Source: UBA5336 sp039818165 (GTDB lineage: Bacteria; Pseudomonadota; Alphaproteobacteria; Caulobacterales; Hyphomonadaceae). From it: a stretch of DNA of 46,626 nucleotides. Positions 9,758 through 18,514 of this stretch are shown here, piece by piece; position 1 is the stretch's first letter; each line of letters opens with the position of its first letter. The DNA lies in contig JBCBUL010000025.1 of the NCBI GenBank assembly GCA_039818165.1, positions 1-46,626 of the forward strand, read 5' to 3'. The notes beneath the pieces were generated by a model, which worked only from the letters and a program-made list of their open reading frames with translations, searched no databases and had not been told where the DNA came from. The translations under genes and the position numbers were made by a program.

Positions 9758-10332
9758 AGCTGAACCTCCGCATGGCGCGGACAGTCCACCTGGTGGTCAT
9801 TCACCAGCCCGACCGCCTGCATCCATGCATAGACTATGGTGGGGCCGACGAATTTGAAACCGCGCTTCTTGAGATCCTTCGACCACTTGGTCGAGAGTTC
9901 GGTAAACGCAGGCGCCTCGTCCCAAGCGTCCCAGTGGTTCACGATCGGCGCCCCGCCGACCCAACTCCAGCAATAATCTGCGAAATCCTCACCGGCTTCG
10001 GCCATGGCAAGGTAGGCCCTGGCATTTCCGATAGTCGCCTGGATCTTTTTCGGACTGCGAATGATGCCGGGATTCTGGAGGGCGCGGTCGATGCGCGCCT
10101 GGTCCCACTGGGCAATCTGCTCAGGATCAAATCCGTCAAACTCTGCGCGGATGCTGTCGCGCTTTCGAAGAATGGTGATCCAGGAAAGCCCCGCCTGCAT
10201 GCCGTCGAGCATCAGCTTTTCCCACAGGGCGCGTCCATCTCGCTCCGGCACGCCCCATTCGGTGTCATGATAGTCGCGATAGAGCGGGTCATCGGCCGGT
10301 GCCCACCCGCAAGGAAGCGGTGCGTCAGTCAT
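9754..10332 (-). CDS. tag: DNA-3-methyladenine glycosylase I
   Basis: Excises 3-methyladenine from alkylated DNA, starting base-excision repair. The 192-residue length fits Tag. The conserved beginning CGWAPADDPLYRDYHDTEWG carries the Cys and His of the zinc site, and the C-terminal NDHQVDCPRH carries the second His-Cys pair. LDGMQAGLSWITIL corresponds to the base-binding stretch, with Asp where the E. coli enzyme has Glu38. The ATG at 10332 overlaps the ygfZ stop (ATGACTGA), so the longer upstream frame is not used. Middle gene of an overlapping trio. Confidence 0.95.
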   Translation of the reverse strand: MTDAPLPCGWAPADDPLYRDYHDTEWGVPERDGRALWEKLMLDGMQAGLSWITILRKRDSIRAEFDGFDPEQIAQWDQARIDRALQNPGIIRSPKKIQATIGNARAYLAMAEAGEDFADYCWSWVGGAPIVNHWDAWDEAPAFTELSTKWSKDLKKRGFKFVGPTIVYAWMQAVGLVNDHQVDCPRHAEVQL

Positions 10333-11185
10333 CAGCCCTCGCGCTTTCCAACTCGTCGACCGCCCAGTCGGGCCCAATCATGCCAAACCGTGTGTCCAGC
10401 TTTGCCAAACGGTCGAGCCGCAGAATGGCGAGGGCCTGGGTTTCACTGGCGCTCGTGACCTGGCCAAGCGCCGCGCCGCCAGGAGACTCCAATGCGAAGC
10501 CCGGCATTAGCCCCGGCTTGTCCAGCAGCACTGTGCGCTTGCGCACGCCGCCTTTGCGAAACATGCGGCTGACCACTTCCTGGCCCACGAAGCAGCCTTT
10601 CTTGTAGTCTAGCCCGCCGAGCCGATCCATGTTCACATCGGCTGGAAAAACGTTGGTGGCCCCGAAGTCTTCGCCAAATTCCGGCACGCAAGCGGAAATC
10701 CTGTCTTCATGGAACACGCCGATGGGAACGGACCACTCGGCCTCATGGCCATGGAACTGGCGCCATTCCGTCTCGGTGGCTATGGCCCGCAGGCGCCCGC
10801 CAGGATAACGCGGATCGACATAAACAAGTTGGGCACCGGAGACCGGGCGCAAACCATGATCGGCCGGGTCGATACCGGCCACGATGAGGACGTTTTCCAA
10901 CCGAGCAATATCCACACTCGCACGCAGGCGGAAGAGCTTCATCCGCTTCATAAAATCCGGGATGGCGTCCTTGTGCATTTCCAGCAGGACGCCGTCTTCG
11001 GTCCGCACGGCCAGGAAATCAGCGATGATCTTCCCTTGGGGCGTGAGCAACGCTCCATAGCGTGCCTCGCCCGTAGGCCAGTTGACCGTATTACACGTGA
11101 CAAGCCGCTCCAGGAGTTCAAGCGTATCGGGGCCCTGTAAAGCCAGGACGCCGCGATGGGCCAAATAGGCAAAACGTGATTGCAT
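10325..11185 (-). CDS. ygfZ: YgfZ/GcvT-type folate-binding protein
   Basis: A 286-residue tetrahydrofolate-binding protein of the YgfZ (IBA57) family, which supports assembly or repair of certain iron-sulfur enzymes. The family signature KGCFVGQEV is present near residue 190. The N-terminus (RGVLALQGPDTLELLERLVT) matches the GcvT-like fold. It is the first gene of a tightly overlapping set with tag and a small lipoprotein. YgfZ and Tag have no obvious mechanistic link, so the coupling is probably historical. Confidence 0.92.
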   Translation of the reverse strand: MQSRFAYLAHRGVLALQGPDTLELLERLVTCNTVNWPTGEARYGALLTPQGKIIADFLAVRTEDGVLLEMHKDAIPDFMKRMKLFRLRASVDIARLENVLIVAGIDPADHGLRPVSGAQLVYVDPRYPGGRLRAIATETEWRQFHGHEAEWSVPIGVFHEDRISACVPEFGEDFGATNVFPADVNMDRLGGLDYKKGCFVGQEVVSRMFRKGGVRKRTVLLDKPGLMPGFALESPGGAALGQVTSASETQALAILRLDRLAKLDTRFGMIGPDWAVDELESARADD

Positions 11186-11227
11186 ACCGACCGAGATACG
11201 TCTCGCCGGGCGCGGTGTCGAGCGCGA

Positions 11228-11761
11228 TTAAAGCCGCCAGCGAACCGGGAGCAGCGCGGCAAACGCCGCTGCAAGTCCTGATTTCAGAACAGCGCCGAGC
11301 ATGAAAGGCAACACGCCAGCAGTGAACGCAACTTCAGCGCCAATGAGAGCGCTCAGCCAGGCCCAGCCCATCAACAAGATGAGCCCATGCAGCCCCAGCA
11401 TCGCAGCAAACACGGCGCCGTGCCGGAGAAGACTGCCTGCGCGCGGGACCATCCCAGCGAGATACGCCGCGATCGGAAAGCTGATGAGATATCCGGCCGT
11501 CGGGCCAACAAAAGCGCCCGGCCCGCCATTGGCACCGGCCAGAACCGGCGCGCCAACAGCGGCCATTGCCAACCAGCTCAGTACCGTAAGCGCGCCGGCG
11601 CGAGGCCCCATGACCACACCGACCAGCAGGACCGCCAGCGTCTGCATCGTCACGGGCACAGGATAAAGCGGTACGGAGACATAGGAAGAGGCGGTCAGAA
11701 CACAGACACCGATGGCTCCGGCCAGTCCCATCTGAATGTCGCGCTTGGCGATAGCAGTCAC
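11228..11761 (-). CDS. bioY: BioY biotin transporter (S component)
   Basis: Membrane protein that captures biotin for uptake, alone or with the ECF energising module, which is not in this window. The 177-residue product is almost entirely hydrophobic, with about six membrane segments. It shows the BioY pattern PVPVTMQTLAVLL near the start and GPTAGYLISFP in the middle. The start is GTG at 11761, preceded by AGGAGA at good spacing; the open frame extends 52 codons further upstream, but that part is polar and resembles no BioY. Confidence 0.9.
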   Translation of the reverse strand: MTAIAKRDIQMGLAGAIGVCVLTASSYVSVPLYPVPVTMQTLAVLLVGVVMGPRAGALTVLSWLAMAAVGAPVLAGANGGPGAFVGPTAGYLISFPIAAYLAGMVPRAGSLLRHGAVFAAMLGLHGLILLMGWAWLSALIGAEVAFTAGVLPFMLGAVLKSGLAAAFAALLPVRWRL

Positions 11762-11828
11762 TCTACGTCTCCTGTAATAAACGCAGCAGCCATAGGGTGA
11801 TCGCGAGTACAGCGTCAAGCCAGTCTCA

Positions 11829-11852
11829 GCCGGAGGGGACGACGCCTCCGGC
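11829..11852 (-). promoter_or_regulatory. Hairpin in the bioY leader
   Basis: GCCGGAGG (11829-11836) pairs perfectly with CCTCCGGC (11845-11852) about 70 bases upstream of the bioY start. There is no T-run beside it. It contains CCTCC on the message strand and could affect leader folding. A BirA or BioR operator was sought and not seen. Confidence 0.3.
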
Positions 11853-12050
11853 GCGGCGCGGCACAAGACGTTGAGATACCGACATCGGACATGTGTCTTG
11901 AGCAAAAGGACACACATCCTGCATGCAAGTCCGCCCGTACCCCAGTATGCGTTTGCGCCGCCAAAAAGGTGAATTCCGCGCGGCCGGACGCCGATTTAAC
12001 GGCCGGCCCCGCTGTTTCACAGTCGCGGTTTCTCAGCAAACAGCGAAAAG

Positions 12051-12785
12051 TTAGAAACGGTAGCGAATGCCTGCGGTCAGCGTCGAGCCGTCCAGCGTGT
12101 CATCCACCTTGGCATTGAGGAGGTTCACACCATTGGCGATGAAGCGGCGTTCCAGCTCAATATCCTGAATGCGGTAGTAACGCGCCTCGCTGTAAAAGTC
12201 CCAGTCATCGCGCACGCGCCAGCTTGCGCCCACGGCAAATGTCCCAACCAGGCCGTCATCTTCGCCGATTACGCCGAAATTTGGCGCCGGCGCACCACCG
12301 CCTGCATAAAGTACGTTTGAATCGACCGAAGCGATCCCCAATCCACCGCCAATATAGGGCACAACGGCCTGATCATTCTGCCAGATAATGTCGGTGTAAC
12401 TGTTGATCAGAAAAAACTCGAGATCGATGTCGCCGCTGAAGACCTGATTTCCGCCATTGAAACTGCCCGATGAAACGTCGGCTTCCAGTGTTGAGTATTC
12501 CAGTTCGAGCCGTGGGTGGAAAACGCCTAAAAAATCGAAGGGCAGGTCGTAGCCGACCGCGATTCCAACTGTCGTAGCGGAATCGAACTCGGCATCTACA
12601 TTGGCAGGTGCACCTGCAGCGCCAGGTGCGCCGGCGTCAGGATCCTGAACGCCTGAAAACTCCGCATCGCTGGGAAATCCCCCACCGATGAACCCGGAGA
12701 CGTAAAAGCCGCTATCCGATTGAGCTGCAGCTGGCGCAGCGATTACGGCGCCAAGCAGCATGGGAACCAAAAACTGAGATTTCAT
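12051..12785 (-). CDS. Outer-membrane beta-barrel protein
   Basis: A 244-residue protein with a clean signal peptide (cleavage after PAAAQ). The mature part has alternating polar/aromatic strands typical of an 8-stranded OmpA/OmpW-like barrel, such as FYVSGFIGGGF, TTVGIAVGYDL, LELEYSTLEA and VVPYIGGGLGIA, and ends in TAGIRYRF. The terminal Phe is the usual signal for the BAM complex. The ATG at 12785 is preferred over one seven codons upstream because it starts the signal peptide. Ligand or role is unknown. It is divergent from the amidohydrolase gene. Confidence 0.8.
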   Translation of the reverse strand: MKSQFLVPMLLGAVIAAPAAAQSDSGFYVSGFIGGGFPSDAEFSGVQDPDAGAPGAAGAPANVDAEFDSATTVGIAVGYDLPFDFLGVFHPRLELEYSTLEADVSSGSFNGGNQVFSGDIDLEFFLINSYTDIIWQNDQAVVPYIGGGLGIASVDSNVLYAGGGAPAPNFGVIGEDDGLVGTFAVGASWRVRDDWDFYSEARYYRIQDIELERRFIANGVNLLNAKVDDTLDGSTLTAGIRYRF

Positions 12786-12996
12786 TGGAGAGAGTCCTTC
12801 TGGCAAAACTGCGTTCTCGCTGGAACACCGCCTGCCTAGCGAAGGGCGATCTCACTTTCAGCACACGTGTTTTCACCACTACCCACGAGAATTTTAGCTA
12901 ACGCTTTCGTGCAGTTTTCGTGATCGGCTTTGCGAAGCTCACAATCGCGGCGAGATCGGGGTGACAGTGACAATCGGCTCAGCCATAAGTTTGGCC

Positions 12997-14334
12997 ATGA
13001 CAAAGACATTCGACATGATCCTGCGTGGTGGTACACTCGTGACGCCGGGTGGAGTGGGCCCTTGCGACATCGGCGTTCGGGGCGGAACCATCGCTTTCCT
13101 GGGCGATCTTGGCGGCGCGGATGCTGGCGAAATCATCAACTGTTCCGGACTGCACGTCCTGCCTGGCGTTATCGACAGTCAGGTTCACTTCCGCGAACCT
13201 GGACTGGAATGGAAGGAAGACCTGGAAAGCGGCGCGCGCTCGGCTGCGCTCGGCGGGGTCACGGCAGTGTTTGAAATGCCAAACACCGAGCCGACCACGA
13301 CAACGCCCGACATGCTGCTGGACAAGCTGGCCCGGGCCAGAAACCGCATGGATGTCGACCACGCCTTCTATGCTGGGGCGACAAACGAAAATGCGGATTT
13401 GCTCGCCGAAATGGAACGGATGGACGGGTGCTGCGGCGTAAAAGTGTTCATGGGCGCGTCGACAGGGTCTCTTCTCGTCGAGAGCGACGAGGGTGTCGAA
13501 CGTGTGCTACGCGCAATCCAGCGCCGCGCGGCGTTTCACTCCGAGGACGAGTACCGTCTGGCAGAGCGCCGTGACCTCGCCGTTCAGGGAGACTGGCAGA
13601 GCCATATCGTCGTGCGGGATGTGGAAGCCGCCGTTAGCTCGACCCGCCGCCTGCTTCGCCTGGCGCGCAAGACCGGGAAACGCATCCACGTGCTGCACAT
13701 CTCCACGGCGGAGGAGATGGAGCTGCTGCGCGATGCCAAGGATATCGCGAGTGTGGAAGTCCTGCCAAACCACCTCACCCTCGCCGCCCCTGAGTGCTAC
13801 GAGCGCCTTGGCGCCTATGCCCAGCAAAACCCGCCTGTGCGCGAAGCCCGCCACCGAGATGCACTCTGGCGCGCCCTCAATGCGGGGATTGTCGATGTGC
13901 TCGCGACCGACCACGCGCCACACACAAAAGAGGAAAAGGACCGGCCCTATCCGGCGTCTCCCTCTGGAATGCCAGGCGTGCAAACCCTCGTTCCCGTGAT
14001 GCTCACCCATGTGAATGCCGGAAAGCTTTCACTGCGGCGGTTTGTAGAGCTGACATCAGCTGGGCCACAGCGGGTCTTCGGAATCGCGGGCAAGGGCCGC
14101 ATCGCAGAAGGCTATGACGCCGATTTCACTTTGGTGGACATGGGGCGCCGTGAGACCATCACGCATGAGTGGTCGAAATCGAAATGTGGATGGACGCAGT
14201 ATGATGGCTTCGAAGCCCATGGTTGGCCGGTGGGTACGATCGTGCGCGGTCAGACCATTATGCGGGACGGCGACCTTCTGAAGATGGGCGCTGGTGCACC
14301 GGTGCGGTTCCATGAAACGCTCGGCGCCGCCTGA
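12997..14334 (+). CDS. Dihydroorotase-family amidohydrolase
   Basis: A 445-residue cyclic amidohydrolase of the dihydroorotase/allantoinase type. Diagnostic parts are GVIDSQVHFREPG, ALGGVTAVFEMPNTEP, GVKVFMGASTGSLLV (position of the bridging Lys), FHSEDEYR, VLHISTAEEM, VEVLPNHLTL and the catalytic VLATDHAPHTKEE. The first His of the usual DxHxH metal motif is Gln here (GAC AGT CAG GTT CAC), and the usual His-His of the PHHL motif is Asn-His. It may be the pyrimidine dihydroorotase (PyrC) of this organism or a paralogue. The ATG at 12997 is chosen over a GTG at 12961. No aspartate carbamoyltransferase gene is adjacent. Confidence 0.85.
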   Translation: MTKTFDMILRGGTLVTPGGVGPCDIGVRGGTIAFLGDLGGADAGEIINCSGLHVLPGVIDSQVHFREPGLEWKEDLESGARSAALGGVTAVFEMPNTEPTTTTPDMLLDKLARARNRMDVDHAFYAGATNENADLLAEMERMDGCCGVKVFMGASTGSLLVESDEGVERVLRAIQRRAAFHSEDEYRLAERRDLAVQGDWQSHIVVRDVEAAVSSTRRLLRLARKTGKRIHVLHISTAEEMELLRDAKDIASVEVLPNHLTLAAPECYERLGAYAQQNPPVREARHRDALWRALNAGIVDVLATDHAPHTKEEKDRPYPASPSGMPGVQTLVPVMLTHVNAGKLSLRRFVELTSAGPQRVFGIAGKGRIAEGYDADFTLVDMGRRETITHEWSKSKCGWTQYDGFEAHGWPVGTIVRGQTIMRDGDLLKMGAGAPVRFHETLGAA

Positions 14335-14420
14335 TCACAAATTTCTTATTGCGCATGATGGTTGAAATCCCGTCGCAGTAGTGAACAATGGCTTACGGTG
14401 AGCATTCCGAGAGGCGAGAC

Positions 14421-16124
14421 ATGACTGAAAAACGGGCGGAAATTTGGGTGGCGCTAGCGGCTGCAGCTGGTCTTGCGCTGGCAGGATGCAGCGGCGGAGG
14501 CGGCGGTGGTGGCGGAAGCCAGGTCGTATCCCCGCCCCCTCCACCACCACCGCCACCTCCTCCGCCCCCGCCTCCTGGCCCTACATTCACTGCAGGTCAG
14601 TTCGAGCCTTTCGAAACCTTTGAAAACCTGTGTGAAGCGCCCCGAACGGGTGTCGACATCGAAGGGAATGCGTTTCCCGATCAACCGGGAAGTCTGCTGG
14701 AAGAGCTTTTCTGGCTGCGCTCGTGGACCAATGACACCTATCTATTCCGGGATGAGGTCACGGACCGTGATCCTAATGATTTCGACAATCGGTTGGACTA
14801 TTTCGCCCAGCTGAGGACGTTTGCGACCACGCCATCGGGCGAAGAAAAAGACGACTTCCACTTCAGTCAGCCCACGGATGAATTCCTGGAAGCGCGCAAC
14901 TCCGCGCCCACATCGGGGTTCGGGGTCCGCCTGGCATTCCTGCAGGCGGCTCCCCCGCGCGATGTGCGCGTGGTGTTTACGGAGCCAAACTCACCTGCCG
15001 CAGAAGTGGTGAACGGTCGCGCGAACTTTGAACGCGGCCAGCGCATTTTCTCCATCAATGGGATCGACCTGATCAATGGCAGCGACGTTGACGGTTTGAA
15101 TGCAGGCCTGGCGCCGCCCAATGCTGGAACAACGACAACGTTCGAACTCGGCAACCCGGACGGAACCGGCATCCGGTCCGTGTCAGTCACATCCGAGAAC
15201 CTTTCATCACAGCCCGTAAATCGAACGAGTATTATTTCGACCCCGACGGGGGATGTGGGTTACGTTCTGTTCAATACGTTCAGCCCGTTCTCAAGCGAGG
15301 CTCAGATTGCCCAGGCCATCGAGAGCCTTGAGGGTTCAGGCGTGAGCGATCTCGTGTTGGACCTGCGCTACAATGGCGGCGGACTTCTCGCAGTCGCCGC
15401 GCAGCTCGGCTACATGGTCGCTGGAGATACAGCGACCCAGGGCCGCGTGTTTGAACAACTGCGTTACAATACGTGCGACAACCCCAATTGCCGCGATCCC
15501 ATTTTCAACAATCTCAACACGCCGATCCCGTTCATCGATACGGGACAAGGCTTCAGCCTCACCGCAGGCACGCCGTTGCCGTCGCTTGATCTCGACCGGG
15601 TGTTTATTCTCTCAACTGAGGGGACATGCAGCGCAAGCGAAGCGGTGATCAACGGTCTTCGCGGTATCAACATCGAGGTAATTCTCGTTGGCGACACGAC
15701 ATGCGGCAAGCCCTTCGGCTTCTTCCCGACCGACAATTGCGGTGAAACGTATTTCACGATCCAGTTCCAGGGAACGAACGACCAGGGCTTCGGCGATTAT
15801 ACCGATGGCTTCCTGCCGGCAAACTCAACGGACCCTCTGGCCCAGTTTGCGGAGTCCCTGCCCGGCTGTCAGGTCACTGACGACCTGACCGGCGTGCTTG
15901 GCGACGAGAATGAGCCCTTGCTGGCCGCTGCTCTTCAGTTCCGTGAAGATGGGACATGCCCCGCGCCGCCCGCCGCTTCGTTTGCGAGCGTGACCGAGCG
16001 GTCGGTGACCGTGGGTGCGGTGCGCCCGGATCCGGCTATGATGCTGTCGCCCCCTGCGCGCAGCATCATGGAGACCAATCGCGACATGCGCATGCCTCCT
16101 CCGTCTGGGGAGAGGGAGCAATGA
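14421..16124 (+). CDS. S41-family (C-terminal processing) peptidase lipoprotein
   Basis: A 567-residue predicted lipoprotein protease. It has a signal peptide with lipobox LAGC (Cys23), a Ser/poly-Gly stretch, then 15 consecutive prolines, then the enzyme. A PDZ-like region spans roughly residues 170-260 (GFGVRLAFL, AAEVVNGRANFERGQRIFSING). The S41 core follows: DLRYNGGG, the nucleophile Ser in CSASEA (residues 403-408), and the general-base Lys430 in TCGKPFGF. It likely acts in the periplasm on unknown substrates. The ATG at 14421 is taken because it begins the signal peptide and follows GAGAGG. It overlaps the next gene by 4 bases. Confidence 0.9.
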   Translation: MTEKRAEIWVALAAAAGLALAGCSGGGGGGGGSQVVSPPPPPPPPPPPPPPPGPTFTAGQFEPFETFENLCEAPRTGVDIEGNAFPDQPGSLLEELFWLRSWTNDTYLFRDEVTDRDPNDFDNRLDYFAQLRTFATTPSGEEKDDFHFSQPTDEFLEARNSAPTSGFGVRLAFLQAAPPRDVRVVFTEPNSPAAEVVNGRANFERGQRIFSINGIDLINGSDVDGLNAGLAPPNAGTTTTFELGNPDGTGIRSVSVTSENLSSQPVNRTSIISTPTGDVGYVLFNTFSPFSSEAQIAQAIESLEGSGVSDLVLDLRYNGGGLLAVAAQLGYMVAGDTATQGRVFEQLRYNTCDNPNCRDPIFNNLNTPIPFIDTGQGFSLTAGTPLPSLDLDRVFILSTEGTCSASEAVINGLRGINIEVILVGDTTCGKPFGFFPTDNCGETYFTIQFQGTNDQGFGDYTDGFLPANSTDPLAQFAESLPGCQVTDDLTGVLGDENEPLLAAALQFREDGTCPAPPAASFASVTERSVTVGAVRPDPAMMLSPPARSIMETNRDMRMPPPSGEREQ

Positions 16125-16477
16125 AGGCCCGCCTCGCAGCCGCGCTTTTCGGGAGCTTCACCATGGCATCGGGGTGTCAACTTCTCTCATCCGAGCCCGT
16201 ACCCGCCGTCCTGGCGGATGATGACGCTGAAACCATGGCGACGCTTAAATCTGCCCTGGCCGAAGCTGTCGGCCGGGCCAACGTCGAACTCGGCCCGGGA
16301 GACCTGACCACAACGTCAGTGGTCAGCGTACTACCACCGCCCCTGAGTGCCCTCGAAACGGCCAGCGTGGCGATGCCGACCCAGTTCACGCTCATGATGC
16401 GCGGTGACACGTGCATGGCAGTGCATAGTGAGACAGGCGAAGAGTTCGCCATGGATGTTGCTTGCAAGCCTGCCTGA
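16121..16477 (+). CDS. Small predicted lipoprotein paired with the S41 protease
   Basis: A 118-residue protein starting at an ATG that overlaps the protease stop (ATGA), with a GGGAG site upstream; the open frame extends further upstream but lies inside the protease gene. The N-terminus is a signal peptide ending in ASGC (Cys19), an acceptable lipobox. The body has two Cys near the end (GDTCMAVHS, VACKPA) that may pair. Coupled translation with the protease suggests a partner, inhibitor or substrate role, but that is inference. No family is recognised. Confidence 0.65.
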   Translation: MKARLAAALFGSFTMASGCQLLSSEPVPAVLADDDAETMATLKSALAEAVGRANVELGPGDLTTTSVVSVLPPPLSALETASVAMPTQFTLMMRGDTCMAVHSETGEEFAMDVACKPA

Positions 16478-16541
16478 GGCCCCGAGGTCAAGCATATTCC
16501 GGCAAGACGCGAGCCAATCTTGCTTGATTCCGCGTCTGTGG

Positions 16542-16554
16542 GGGGTACTACCCC
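16542..16554. promoter_or_regulatory. Palindromic candidate operator upstream of the CoA ligase
   Basis: A perfect palindrome, GGGGTA-C-TACCCC, lies about 65 bases before the start of the CoA-ligase gene and is followed directly by TATAGAG, which could be a -10 box. A second C-run/G-run inverted pair sits at about 16574-16590. The position fits an operator or activator site for the ligase operon. The regulator is unknown. Confidence 0.4.
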
Positions 16555-16618
16555 TATAGAGAACAACGCCGCTGCCCCTGAAAACGGGGGTGGAAGAGCG
16601 ATGTGTGGAGGCAAGATA

Positions 16619-18487
16619 ATGGATACTGATCAACTCCCCTTTCGCGAGATTCCATATCTGCCTCAGAAGCTGGATGTGACCCGCAGAGCCGATGGCTCCA
16701 TCCTGTTGACCAATGCGCAGCCCTTGCGCCCCCATCCGCCTCACATGCTCGCGCCCATCGTATACTGGGCTGCCAACGGTCCGGAGCGCATCTGGCTGGC
16801 CCAGCGCAATGCGGAAGACCCGGGCCAGCCCGGCTGGACGAGCATTACATATGGCGAGGCGCTGTCTGAAATCAGGGCGCTGGCGCAGGCTTTCCTCGAC
16901 ATGGGAGCCGGGCCCGCTTGTCCGGTGATGATCCTCTCGCGTAACTCTATCGAGCACGCCCTGGTGATGTATGCAGCCATGTGGGCAGGCGCGCCTGTCG
17001 TACCGGTCACCCCCGCCTATGCGACCCTCGCGGAGGACTTCACCCGGCTGAACTATATCGATGATCTGGTGAAGCCGGGGATCCTCTATGTCGATGATGG
17101 CGCGCTCTATCAGCGAGGGTTGGAGGGCATGTCCCTGTCCGGGCGCCCGGTTGTATTTGCGCGCAATGCTCCAAGCGTGCCCGGTGCAGTGCCGTTGCAT
17201 GCCCTGATTGAGACAACGCCGACGTCAGCCGTCGATCTCGCCTATGACCGGTTAACACCCCAAACGGTCGCCAAATTCATGATGACATCGGGCTCCACCG
17301 GCGAACCCAAGGCGGTGATCAACACCCACGGCATGATCGCGGCAAACGCCAAGATGATCCGCTCGGTCTGGGATGTGGACCGGCTTGAAGCGCTGTCCGG
17401 CGGGCCACAGGTCATGATCAACTTCCTGCCCTGGAGCCACACCTATGGCGCCAATGCGATCCTCCATTCCATGACCGACTGGGGCGGCACGCTTTACATT
17501 GATTGGGGCGCACCGACGCCGGCAAAACTGCCCGAGATGATGCGCAACATGCGCGAAGTTTCCCCAACCCAGCACACGACGGTGCCAGCAGCTTGGGCCG
17601 CCATCGCCACCGAGTTGGAGAACGACCCGGCCCTTGCGGAGACCTTCTTCAAGCGTCTCTTCGTCATGGCCTATGGCGGGGCGTCCATGGGCCAGGACAT
17701 TTATGAGCGCATCCAGAAGGTGGCCGTTGCCACAACGGGCGAACGCATTTCCCTGTCGGCGGGCTATGGCGCGACGGAAACCGCGCCGACCCTCTCCAAC
17801 GTCCACTGGCCCAATGACACCATGGGTCTGATCGGCCTGCCCCTGCCCGGCTGTGAGATGAAGCTGGCGCCGGTAGGCGAAAAGCTCGAATGCCGCGTGC
17901 GCGGCCCGCACATCACGCCGGGCTATTATCGCAATAGTGAAAAAACCGGCGAGGCCTTTGACGAAGAAGGCTTCTACAAAATGGGCGATGCGGTCCGCTT
18001 TGTAGAACCGGAAGATCCCAATAAAGGCCTCGCTTTTGACGGTCGCCTGGCGGAGGAATTCAAGCTGGCCAACGGCACCTGGGTCTCGGCCGGAACCGTG
18101 CGCGTAAAGGTGGTCGAGGCCGTCGATGGCGCCTTGTCTGACGTGGTGGTTTGCGGGCTGAATCAGGACAAGATCGCCCTGCTCGGCTTTCTGAATGAGG
18201 CCTGGTGCCAGCGCTGCACGGGCGAGGCGGTCGGGCTCTCGGAACTGGCCGGCCACCCCAAGATTGTTGAAGCCGTGGCCAATGGCATTCAGGCATACAA
18301 TCAGGCCAATCCAAACGCAGCACGAAGCGTTTCAGCTATCTCGCTGCAGGCGACACCGCCCAAGCCAGAGGCCGGTGAGATCACTGAAAAGGGCTATATC
18401 AACCAGTCCAAGGTGCAGACCCTGCGGGCAAGCGAAGTCGAGCGGCTTTACGCCAGCGCCGGAGGCAGCGATATCCTGCGCTTCTGA
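16619..18487 (+). CDS. Feruloyl-CoA synthase-like AMP-dependent CoA ligase
   Basis: A 622-residue acyl/aryl-CoA ligase: ATP activates a carboxylic acid to the adenylate, then CoA is transferred. The P-loop-like motif MMTSGSTGEPKAV, the YGATETAP motif, the KMGDAVRF region and the C-terminal lysine region (EITEKGYINQSKV) are all present. Length and the N-terminal stretch FREIPYLPQKLDVTRRADGS resemble feruloyl-CoA synthases, but the acid cannot be read from sequence. The ATG at 16619 follows GGAGG; an earlier frame start at 16520 lacks support. A TPP enzyme follows 27 bases later in the same operon. Confidence 0.85.
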   Translation: MDTDQLPFREIPYLPQKLDVTRRADGSILLTNAQPLRPHPPHMLAPIVYWAANGPERIWLAQRNAEDPGQPGWTSITYGEALSEIRALAQAFLDMGAGPACPVMILSRNSIEHALVMYAAMWAGAPVVPVTPAYATLAEDFTRLNYIDDLVKPGILYVDDGALYQRGLEGMSLSGRPVVFARNAPSVPGAVPLHALIETTPTSAVDLAYDRLTPQTVAKFMMTSGSTGEPKAVINTHGMIAANAKMIRSVWDVDRLEALSGGPQVMINFLPWSHTYGANAILHSMTDWGGTLYIDWGAPTPAKLPEMMRNMREVSPTQHTTVPAAWAAIATELENDPALAETFFKRLFVMAYGGASMGQDIYERIQKVAVATTGERISLSAGYGATETAPTLSNVHWPNDTMGLIGLPLPGCEMKLAPVGEKLECRVRGPHITPGYYRNSEKTGEAFDEEGFYKMGDAVRFVEPEDPNKGLAFDGRLAEEFKLANGTWVSAGTVRVKVVEAVDGALSDVVVCGLNQDKIALLGFLNEAWCQRCTGEAVGLSELAGHPKIVEAVANGIQAYNQANPNAARSVSAISLQATPPKPEAGEITEKGYINQSKVQTLRASEVERLYASAGGSDILRF

Positions 18488-18514
18488 TCATGAGATAACT
18501 GTAGGAGGCGCGCC

